Assembly (NCBI RefSeq): GCF_040954835.1
Contig: NC_090723.1
Coordinates: 816,001 to 880,000, forward strand
From: Lepisosteus oculatus
Taxonomy: Eukaryota > Chordata > Actinopteri > Semionotiformes > Lepisosteidae
Length of the DNA stretch: 64,000 bases
Direction: 5' to 3'
Below the pieces are notes generated by a model. That model did not search any database and was not told the origin of the DNA. It was given only the letters and a program-made list of their open reading frames with translations. Made by a program: the position numbers and the translations under genes. Of this stretch, positions 54,176 through 64,000 are shown one piece after another (positions within the stretch are counted from its first letter, which is position 1; every line of letters starts with the position of its first letter).

Positions 54176-57100
54176 ACCAATACTCTTGTCCAGAGTGAGG
54201 AGCACCACCTATAGGTCCACCAAACACTTTCTAGCTCCTACCCAACTGACCAGTGCTTTCTGGCCTTTTGCTCCGGCTGAATCCTTAATGATTTCACTAA
54301 GCCCTTAATTGGTCCAATAATTTGCATATTCCACCATTTTTCAATTGTTCTCATATTTAGCCAACTTAGCAATAAAAAAAACAGGAGTCATGAGGATCAG
54401 GCTACATAGTCTTTAACACCAGGGAGGAAATCTGTTGGCGGCCCATTTCTGTGCTGGTTCCCCCCCAGTCTGTCGCCTGCCTGCTGCACCATACAATCCC
54501 TATCGGCAGGTTTGGTTCCCATTAGAAACAATTAAGATGTGCCTGTGTGCTGTGTGCTTTAACCCTCTCTGCTGGCGCAAGGCACGACTGCACTTCCTGT
54601 CTGGGACGTGTGACTGCTGAAGCTACAGAAGCCTTTCTGTCTACAGATCGCACATCTCTGTTAGTGCCTGCTGCTGGGAGGACTTCACAGAAAGACATGC
54701 AGCTGTCAAAAAGCACTGGACTGCATTTCAACATTCATGCCTGCAACTAAAGAAAAACATTATGTCCAACAACTAGGAAAAACAGGTTGCTGATTTTTCA
54801 ATCTTATCATATTTTCAGTCTTCCATTAGCACCTGATTTCTGGCATTTGCTAGCAAAAAAAAAGATAATTACACAGCATTTTAATGAAGAGAGTGCTTGG
54901 AAATTTTGATATTTTATTGCTTTTCTGAAAAACAAATCAGGTCTTTCAGCAAATCGCCCAGTGCTCGTTATGTAGAATTATGTAAGGACAAAAATAATAT
55001 TAAATTTCCAAAAGAGAACAAATCAGCAACCCACAGTCCCTGTACTTCTGCCTTGTGATTATTGGAAAATTGAGTTCTCAGTGAAACCACAAAGTTCCAT
55101 CATATAATTGCAATAATACACATATGAAAACTCATTTTGTGTATATGAAACAGGATCACAAGGTTTTACAGTTTTCGTTTTTTAATTTTGTTTGTAAAAT
55201 GAAAGCCAATTTTGTCACAGAGCTTCTCACCCGTGGGGGAGATTGAGGACATGCAATTGTGCTCCAGTGATCTACCCACCTGTCAGCGTCTCTTGGCACA
55301 CTGAGATCCCCTCTGTGACTGGCTGGAGAGTTGGCACCGACTGGCACGTCTCTCACTGATGCCACTATCGGCGTGCAGGTTTCCAGCACAGGACTCTGGC
55401 ATGCAAATGCCCAGCCCCCCTCCACCAGTGTTCTCCCAGTCACACCAGTCACAGTGGCCCAGTGACGTCCCGCTCCGATCAGAGACTCCTGGGCCCACGA
55501 TTTCAAACTGCACTCAGACGGACACCTTTCCTGGTGAGGCCACCTGGGGTCCCCCCACTAACCCCCGGTGTTAGGTATTGCTTTAACCAGAAAATGGGAA
55601 AAGGAACCTGGGAAATGGGAAAATGGGAAATGGGAACTTATGAACCTGCCCAAAATCCGGCAGGTAAGAAAGAGGGGTGACTCTGGAATGAGAAAATCAA
55701 GGGCAGATCCAGCTCATTTGGAGCAGGGCTCCCCAACTCAGAGCCAGGAGAGTAACTAGTCCTGCACGCACATGACTAATTTACTGTATCTTCTAAAAGC
55801 TGGAGGATTGGGCCCAGTCTGGGGGTCAGCTGCCTTGACAGCAGCTTGCTGAGCAGTAACACTACTCATCGACTGAGCAGATCTAATGTATATCTGGGTA
55901 AAAACATCACTGCTCCTGCACTCAATCAGGCCCCCGTCACGGTGGAGATGGGCGCTTGCTGTAAGTGTGGGCTGCAGAGCACTCTCCAGTTCCTTCCAGC
56001 ACTGACTCCCTGAGCTCATTACAGTGAACCTCCCTGTCGCTCTGCTTCTCGACTGCACCAGGTTTCTCATTCTTACCCTGAGGGGGTGGGGGATGTGGGC
56101 GATCTCTAACAAAGCGATATCTCTGTACTTCAGTGCTATGGGCTCATCGCACTCTTTTATTGTGTTTTATTTCATTATTGTTCTTGGGCCAGCGGTACTG
56201 CAGCTGATGCTACGATATGCAGAGAAACTGTTTTTTATGTTCTGAGCTAGAATCTGCAGTGTGCAACATGGTCAGAGCTGGGCAGTCACATTTGTGGTCC
56301 TGAAATAGAGACCGCTCCCCCCATGAAGGAAGCAATTAATAACCTATTACAACTATATATAAGAAGAAATCTCGATTTTTTATGACATTCATGACTGGAT
56401 GTTGCAAGTTAAACAGAGATGGCCCCCTGTCATATCAAAATGAACACCTCTTAGAAAAATAAAAACATTTTTTTTTTGTTTTTTTGTAAAATGTTTTTGT
56501 ATTAAATATTTAACCTACCTTCAAACTGTAGGTACTGGAGAATAGAAATACCAAAGTGTTTCCAAAATTTAGCTCAATCCAGCAATGTGCCTGTGTGACA
56601 AATCTTCCCCTTCTTCGTGAAGTCTGCATCAGTCCCTGTACAGTGAACAAGGACCAAGTACAGGTATCTGTGTTTGTGTCTGCTCCTTTTTGTGGTCAGT
56701 GTTTGGTCACAGAGACATTTTCTGCATGTGAATGTCAACCACTGTTATGGCTGGTTTATGTGAACTCTGGAGGTTTCTTGTACTGTACTGCCCACTGCCC
56801 TAAAGGAAATTCACCAAGACTTGGACTTTGCAGGTGCAGCTACCACTATCAGTACCAAACTGTCAGAAATGAAATGCCTTAACATTACTTTGCATAAGAG
56901 CCCTTAAATTACATTCCTAGCACATTTCTTTAACTGGATTTACTACTACTTTATCTAAAGCAAAAGAAATTATGCTAATGAATGACTAAAATACCCAAAG
57001 GACTGGGCCTACTTAAACTGTTCTAACCTGTGCAGAAATCCAGTCACGTCTCATGGCAGGTGAACTGCTTTCCCTTCTGTACTCTCTAGCTTGTGTTAGG

Positions 57101-58289
57101 CTGAATCTAAATGTATCTTCATGTAGAAAATATTGAGGACTGTCTCACTCAGGGTTAGGAGGCCATAGGCTTCTTTAGCTTTTATTAGACTCCAACCCTC
57201 TCGTACATAATTACTCTAATTTAATGAATTGGGGAAAACAGCACTAGTTTTTAGTTTAGAGTGCGAGTTATGAAAGATTGTGAATATGCGGTATAGACTG
57301 TAAAAGCACGACAAATGACAGACAGACCTTCACACTCCTAGTATCTCATCCACCCGTTTCATGACTCCGACATCCTTGCTGGGCAACTTGTTCCTTCCTC
57401 CCACAACCCTTTCTAAGAAAATATTTCAGATGACCGAGGGTTTAAGAGCACTGATGAAACTGAGGGCAATGCAGCCTTCCTGTAACTGATGTGCCTGTTG
57501 TGGACACATTTCCTGCTGTCCATCCTGAAGGCAAGTCCACTGAAGAGGACTGCTCACGCCTGCTGATCAAAGAGGAAAGGAGCTGTGAGATGGATCCTTC
57601 TCTCCCTGTCATCTACAGTGGTCTCTAGCCCATTTTAAAGCGTTGCTGACGTTCTCATTTGAACTCTCTTCTTTCTTGTTGAAGAGGATCTTATTTGATA
57701 TCTGGGGCTCTTTATTTTCACTTGGCTCGTCCCGCCACTGGGACGACACCGTGAGCTGCCCTGGGTTTTTAAGATGCGTTATTACAGTTGTCGGCTCCTT
57801 GTTGGTCAGCAGGACCTCATACCCTGGCAGCACGTTACTCTCCCCTGCTCTGGGCTCTCTTATTATGTTGCTTGAGCTAAAATTACACCGACAGCAATGC
57901 GAAAGGGCTTCATATTCTTAGTCTAATGGTTCATTAAAACAAGAGAAGTCTTTACAATTGACAGAAGAACTGGAAGAAAAAAATAGTTTCCCTTCTAATT
58001 AATGCATTCAGACGTGAAATTATTTCCATGTCTCTGGCTTCTTCTGCACTGGCAGCTGATTGACATAAAAGTCTAAAAACTTTCTTACTGTTCCCATCAG
58101 AAATACAAACTATTACAGAATAATTCTCAGTAGAATGATACATTATGCTTTTGATGTACTCTACAGGGTGAGTACAAGGGTCACAGATAGATTCTAAGAT
58201 TTTAATAAGCAGGCTTTTAAATATTTACATGTTTTTTCTGCATGTGAACAGTCTGTGTTTTGTTAATAACATCAGCAGCAGTCAGGTAT
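54176..58289. other. Noncoding, gene-poor
   Basis: Apart from the purine minisatellite at 55.6 kb, no gene or named repeat is visible. A poly-T run lies at about 56469-56485. Confidence 0.5.
55592..55645. repeat. Purine-rich GGGAAA-type minisatellite
   Basis: Variants of atgggaaa recur about six times with spacing of 7-16 bases, giving an almost pure purine strand. Confidence 0.7.
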
Positions 58290-58556
58290 TAGGGATCCAT
58301 GTATCCAGCCATCTTCTAACTGCCTCATCCAACTCAGGGAAGCAGGGGAGCTGGAGAATATGCCAGCAAGCAAGGGGTGCAAAGCAGGATACACCCTGAA
58401 AGGGACACCAGTGACCCACAGGACACAAACAGACTCACACACACACAGCAGGGACACTATGGAAGGAAACCAGAGCACCAGGAGGAAACCCACTGAACAG
58501 GGGGAGAACATGCTCACCCAGGGCTCCAGCACCCCCAGGCAGCACCTTGCTGTACT
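58290..58556 (-). repeat. V-SINE-type element, near full length
   Basis: Reverse order tail to head is complete: atcttctaactgcctcatcc, gcaaagcaggatacaccctg, ggagaacatgctcacccagg and a degraded tRNA-like head ending near ggcagcaccttgctgtac. Confidence 0.75.
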
Positions 58557-59134
58557 AGGGATTTCATGGCAAAACACTGCACAAAAATACCTTACCTGAC
58601 TTTTGTAAAGATATACCTCAGATGCAATACCCCTCCCCCTCAAACGCAACATTACGCATTTTGCTGTTTGATCAGAAGGGCTTTTTTTCCCGTAGGAAGC
58701 ATCACTTCTTACATCTCATCTATGTCTGCCACTGAGCTTCCCCCTCTCTCTGATTTTAACATTCTGGCCAGAAGGTTCGCTCAGATGAATCTTTGATGTG
58801 ACAGAGAGGCAGGTACTCTCCCACTTCGCACGCTTGCAGTCCTGGCCCGTGTGTGTACAAATTGAAATTCTCCTCCTGTGCCGAGACTGATGCTGCATAT
58901 TTATTTGCGGTGACAGCGCTCTATCTGATCACTCCGGCGCACGCAGGAAAGAAGAAAAAGGTGTAAAAGCCAGGAAACGGGCTGAGCGATAAGAATGTGT
59001 GTCTTGGGGTGCTACTGCTCTAGCGTGACATGGTGACAGAACTGCATGGTTAACTTTTTGCAAAAAAGTGTCATCACAAAGGTGGAGAAGTAACGAAAGA
59101 TTTAGCCCAGGATATTCCTGGTAAGGGTCACACG

Positions 59135-59270
59135 GCCAGCACATTTTGGGTTGTAAGAGGGAACAAGAGCACTCTGAGGAAACCCACTAGGCATAGAGAA
59201 GTAAACATGCAGACTCCACACAGAAGGCTCCCCAGCCCAGAATCGAAGCCAGGGCCCACGAGTTACATCC
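59135..59270 (-). repeat. V-SINE 5' fragment
   Basis: Reverse core and head only: ctctgaggaaacccactagg, gtaaacatgcagactccaca and cagaatcgaagccagggccc (B-box side). Confidence 0.65.
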
Positions 59271-61765
59271 TCCTATACAGCCCTTCTGTTATTACAGAAT
59301 CAATATGTGAATATTAATTGTACTCAGTCCCACTGAGCTCCTTTGGGCTCGCATTGAGCTCTTTTATTGCTGACGTGTCTTATTCAGCTCCGAATGCTGA
59401 AGTGAGACTGGCCTCCAGGGTTTCGTGTTTGATTGTTTAGTGTCTGCTAAAACTAAAGGCTGTGTCTGGAACAGGCGGCGGGATACAAGCTCAGAGAAAG
59501 AACCGGCTTTTTTGTGTTGAGTCAGCCCTCTCTGGTTCACAATCCGTGCCTTTGATTTATTATTCAGCCGACGGCTTCAGCTCTAGCAGAAGACTGTTTT
59601 CTGAGAGCGCTCTTGTGCAGTTGTGTACGAGGGGACAGCTGCTTTGTTCGGAAGCAGTGACATGTAAAAAACAAAGTCATCCTTTAAACTATTGGCTCTT
59701 GCCTTCTGAATAAATAGACCTGACTCCTAGTCCTACCTGTTGACTTTATTGATGTCAGCACATTTATAAGACCAAAACCCTATGCTTCATAATGAACATC
59801 GAAAATGCTTTAGAAAAATGGCCATAATAAGATGCTAACAGAGGAACGCTCTGATCTTTTGTTAGAGGGCTCCTGTTGTGCAGGTGAAGTGTTAGCTCCA
59901 TCCCTAAACTGCAGCTGGAAATACTAAGTTATGCTATGTTAAGCTCTAGGTGACTGTGCTTATGAGAAGACACATTTCAGCCATAATGTTAAACTGAGGT
60001 TAAACCCGTATACATGTGCTTTGTATTGCTTCGTAGTATGAGCAGTAGACAGTGTAGAAAAACACAGTGAGATCATAGAGATACAGCACAGTCAATCACG
60101 TTACAATGATGTGAACAGTGAGCACCTAGAAAAGCGAAAGCAATGCAAAGCCAGCTCGTCACATTACCATCAGGGATTTCACTCACTGGAATGTAAAGCT
60201 TCCAAAATCCACCCAATGACTTCACAAACTCAGCCACAGGGGAAACACTGGCGCCTGGGAACTGTTAGCTAAGCAATGGGGACAGGAACAGCTCCGCTGA
60301 GACCTCCCCAGGTGCCCCAGCGTCCCCTGGACCAAGTGAAATATGGCTGAAGGTAAAACATGCACGCAGAAAAAGCCTCCAATGTCAAATCAAAGCCCCA
60401 CCCCATCCTAATTGCGCTTGTAACGAACATGACAACAGCAGCAAATAACTTCATTAACTGAAAAGATTTCCTGTGAAGATGCTTTGACTGCACTGGGGCC
60501 TCAGGGTATCAGACAGCTCCTTGTGCTGAGACAAGTGGGTCCTCTTTAGGGAGCAACTGTGAAAGTCAAGCAGTCTAATTATAGAGGGATGACAGAGGCA
60601 TGAGCTCCAATTAAGGGCTCATCAGTAGAGTCTAACAGCAGACTAGCCCTGCCCTAAGGAAACTGGAAAAGCATTTGTTACAGCACATTAGTTAAGCACA
60701 TTAATTATTATGAACTTTTCTGTAAACCTCCTTCCCTGGTGATGGCAGACTACACAGGGCTACACAGGGCTTTGAGGTACAGTTCCTGATGACTCTCTCA
60801 AGCCTCTGCAGCTTCCAGGAAATGGGCCTAGCTCCTTGGTGTTATCATTCAGCTCTGGTAACTTGGAACCTGTTGCTTCAAGGGCTTTTTAGTGAGTAAG
60901 GTGTTGGGGAAGAAATAGTTACAGATGAGCAAAATTACTTTGGCATAAATAGATGTAGTTTTATAGACTCTGCGAAATGGCAGCCGTGCACCATAGATAC
61001 ATTAAAAATGAAAATACTGTTTCTGCTATTTTTATATAGATTATAGACAAAAGACAATATGAAACAAATTAACAGAAATCAGTGTAAAATTATCCAGCCT
61101 CTGAAATTACAGTCACTAGCCAAGATGTCAGGAGCTCCCAGTTAAACAAACAGGTCCTCTATTAAGGTTCCTAGTTTTCTGGTTGGTGAGGGCAGGTAGT
61201 GGCCTTCATTCAGGTCTGTCAACCAGAGCCTTGTTTTGTGAAAAGAAAACATAACAAACAGCATTTGAAATGCAGAGGCGCACTAATGTAACTGAGTATT
61301 ACAGTAGATCCATCATCTCTGCTGTTTTCTGTTCTTGCTAAAAAAAATCTTTAGAGGGAGAGATGCAATTCAGATACATGCATGACTCATTACTGCCCTG
61401 AAAGAAAATTCACATAACTGTAAATACAAGGATATATTATTGGTCACTGCCTTAATAAATCAGACCCTGCTGATAGAAACCTAGCAGCTGTAACACCTTA
61501 AAAGCTGATCTTATCTCAATGTTGAGCAACATTGGGTCTGTAAATGCTGTGTTGGGAAAATGAGGTTGCTGTGGGAACAGTGTTTCAGTGTTTATGGACC
61601 AGTAGGTGGAACTATTGCCACTGCACCAGAAATTCTAACCAGCTTTATGCCAATAGGGAGCGCTGTCCTGTAAGACGAGATAAGCTTCAGCTGCTAAAGT
61701 GTGCTTTGGGCATCTGAAGTGAGACACATATATCAGACCATACTCAAGGTTATAGTATACTTGAC
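59271..61765. other. Noncoding, nothing firm
   Basis: No gene recognised. A short 5S-SINE-like gaccagtaggtggaac occurs near 61598, and a direct repeat of ctacacaggg near 60752-60770. Confidence 0.45.
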
Positions 61766-61795
61766 ACCTGAAGAAGGCTCCACGGCCGAAACGTT
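61766..61795 (+). other. Degenerate hammerhead-like motif (retroelement relic)
   Basis: The order ctgaaga, a GGC/GCC stem with loop, then gaaac resembles the hammerhead core CUGAUGA-stem II-GAAA found in Penelope-like retroelements. The core has A where U is needed and no clear stem I or III, so catalysis is not expected. The element assignment is an inference. Confidence 0.35.
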
Positions 61796-61874
61796 GTTTC
61801 CTTTCTTTTCTTTTCAGCATGGAGTAAACCTAATACCTGTTCCTTTGTACTTAATCAATCTTTGCTGTGAGATA

Positions 61875-61946
61875 ACTTTTGGAATGTGTTAACTTAGCTA
61901 TACATCTCTGTGTTGATGTATAGCTAAGTTAACACATTCCAAAAGT
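61875..61946. repeat. Perfect 32-bp inverted repeat with 8-base loop
   Basis: The left arm 61875-61906 (begins acttttggaatgtgtt) and right arm 61915-61946 are exact reverse complements, separated by tctgtgtt. The symmetry stops exactly at both ends. Confidence 0.95.
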
Positions 61947-62389
61947 ATAACAATAAGAACTGATTTGGTACCAGACAGCAGTAATTGCCTTTCTCCTTAA
62001 CAAGGCTGTCGAGAGAAAGAGGGATCAGCTTCAAACAACTGGACACAAACCAGAAGCAGAAACACCTCAGACTGTCAGCAGAAACTGTAGCAGCGTGTCT
62101 GTTCTGCAGGTCATCCCCACATGGCACTCAACAAAGCCCGAATCTGCACAAGACTTTCCCACAACAGCGTCCCTACAGTACTTTCTCCCAGCACAGGTGT
62201 GTGGACCACTACCTTGAGAGGCCTGCTGAAACCTGTGGAAAAGGACCCTCTGAGTCAAGCCAGAGAGTAGCTTTCCGCTAGATAATGATGAATCGGCGAG
62301 AGCAAACAAAACAAGTAATATGGTGTTTGTTTTCAGTTTTGCATTACATAGCATCATATATTTGCATTATATATGTTACTGCTGTGCTA

Positions 62390-62633
62390 AGCAGCATAGT
62401 CAATTAAGGAAAACACTGGTGTTCAGTGCACATTTTAATTATTTGAGGTTCATAGCAACTTAAAAAAAAATTGTCTTGTCTCAAGGAGTCTGCTTAATCT
62501 GGACCTACAGTAGCAGCATAGTCAATTAAGGAAAACACTGGTGTTCAGTGCACATTTTAATTATTTGAGGTTCATAGCAACTTTAAAAAAAATTGTCTTG
62601 TCTCAAGGAGTCTGCTTAATCTGGACCTAGCTA
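62390..62633. repeat. 122-bp tandem duplication
   Basis: Copy 1 is 62390-62511 and copy 2 62512-62633. They match over the first 118 bases with one visible difference (ctta versus cttt before the A-run). This implies a recent duplication of unique-looking sequence. Confidence 0.95.
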
Positions 62634-63572
62634 GGCACCCAAACCATAACACCTGCTCAAAATGAGGTTTTTGTACATTTTCCCAGCTCTCCTGAACTTA
62701 ATTATTTATACCGAAATTCAAAACAGCTCATATTGCAATTCAAAGGTGTGATTTCATGTCCCTTTCCATGCAAACAGCAAGAAAGGTTGCTGAAATCCTC
62801 TCTTTCTGTTCCACAATTCTGCGCCAGTTTTGATTAATTAATGCTTGCAATCTGTTTCTGTATTTTGTCTTTTCATTGCAGATGAGAAATGGCGAGCAAA
62901 TATTTAAAAATTCTTGACTTATTCAGGGTGGGGAGAGGAACGGTATATACAGTATCTGGATAACAGCCTGCTATACCCTGAGGTAGATGACAAGATCCAA
63001 ATTACTGGCTCCTGCTGTTACTGTTGTGTTCCAGACCCGTCTGCTGTCTCCACCCCGCATGTCTCTTCCGGCATGCGGGGTATCGATCCAGCACGCACTC
63101 GGAGTGATTTTGTCTTTAAACATTCATTAGCAGAAACCGAGGAGTCCACGCTGGCCTGTTGGAGACCTGCTGGGCGCATTCATCTACATTTTACAAACCG
63201 AGGATTAGCGACTCGAAGCGAGAAAAATCCCCGCTATACAGGAAAGGAGGAACGATCCATCACTCGCCGGCTCTTGCCCGTGACATAAGCAGGCTACTGC
63301 TCCAGCCCTTTTAACATAATTTACGTTTGGAATTGAGAGCGAGGTAAATTATTTAGAACTTGAAAAGCTGATCTATCTTCGAATGCAGCAACAGCCTCCC
63401 TCCCCTCGCCTTCCAATGTTTCCTGAGCTCTTAAATAAATCCGAGGCAGGAATGATAAAGACACTGAAGAAAGAACCAATACAGAGCACACGAATGGAGG
63501 ACTTTTTTTTTCCTAATCATTTTATGGAACCAGTTTCATTCTTACCCCAGGTCTGACACAGGCAGTGACTGA

Positions 63573-63631
63573 ATGAGGTTCTGTAAGAGCTGCCGGACTG
63601 TGGCCTTCGAGGAGCAGGTGGAAGTCAACTG
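63573..63631 (+). CDS. Possible first coding exon of an unidentified gene leaving the window
   Basis: An ATG at 63573 opens MRFCKSCRTVAFEEQVEVN and runs into a good splice donor, GTGAGA, at 63632. The DNA just upstream (63030-63300) is richer in CG than the surroundings, as near promoters. I do not recognise the peptide, and 59 bp is too short to be sure it is coding. No second exon can be seen because the window ends. Confidence 0.3.
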
Positions 63632-64000
63632 GTGAGAGGCATCATGTGATGTGCTTTGTGTGTCTACATTATACATCCATTGCCCTCTCTGCTGCTGCAC
63701 AGCGCATCAGGCTGTGGGGGGTGGAGGTCTGCTGTTGAGACTTCAATGCATTGGAATGCTGCACCCTGCTTGTTTGACACAGAAGGTCAGCGCTCATTTG
63801 TCTTGTGGGAGAAAGCTCTTGCTGCAGCTGTCAGGGTCTGTGCCAATCAGAAGTGCTGCATGCTTCTGCGTAACTTTCAGGCAGGAGAAGAGCTGCAGAC
63901 TTTCTGCTCTGCTATTTCTCGTTTTTGGGGGCACCTCCACATCTGCAGTGACACTGAGCCGAGCTGCAGGACGCTGTGTTGTGGGAGCTGTGCCGGCTTG

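Overview
This window looks like nuclear DNA of a ray-finned fish, probably a non-teleost such as a gar or bowfin; the species is inferred, not read. It has AT-rich intergenic DNA, short phase-conserved vertebrate exons with GT-AG introns, and many V-SINE-type, 5S-rRNA-derived and tRNA-derived SINE copies of the kind common in fish. No bacterial, viral or organellar features were seen.

Two genes are well supported, both on the minus strand and about 3.3 kb apart. The upstream one (39420 down to 29139) is a complete 11-exon RETSAT gene (retinol saturase, 608 codons). It has an N-terminal membrane anchor, an intact FAD-binding motif and a C-terminal dilysine ER-retrieval motif. The downstream one (25842 down to 20994) is a complete 7-exon kinase gene of the CDK4/6 subfamily (312 codons). 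It is about equally distant from CDK4 and CDK6 and is best read as the fish paralogue cdk21. Its catalytic motifs are intact, but the cyclin-binding helix reads PAFMIRE instead of PISTVRE/PLSTIRE, and residues around the CDK4/6 inhibitor pocket are changed. All exon junctions keep frame and no disabling mutation was found in either gene. I see no metabolic link between the two; they are neighbours only.

Layout: 1-20.8 kb has no recognisable gene. It holds a pair of related unclassified repeats (about 4.37 and 9.6 kb), a V-SINE pair in opposite orientation (13.1-13.5 kb), a GC-rich block with a minus-strand polyadenylation signal (14.3-14.7 kb) and a CpG-rich block (16.2-16.75 kb). 20.9-25.9 kb is the CDK gene, with SINEs in several introns. 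26-29 kb is intergenic. 29.1-39.5 kb is RETSAT, with its introns full of old SINEs. 39.7-40.24 kb is a near-full 5S-derived SINE just upstream of the RETSAT promoter. 40.2-63.5 kb is gene-poor; it holds a TATA/GATA promoter-like block (51.15 kb), V-SINE fragments, a perfect 32-bp inverted repeat (61.9 kb) next to a degenerate hammerhead-like motif, and a 122-bp tandem duplication (62.4-62.6 kb). At the right edge (63573-63631) there may be a first coding exon of a plus-strand gene that continues outside the window.
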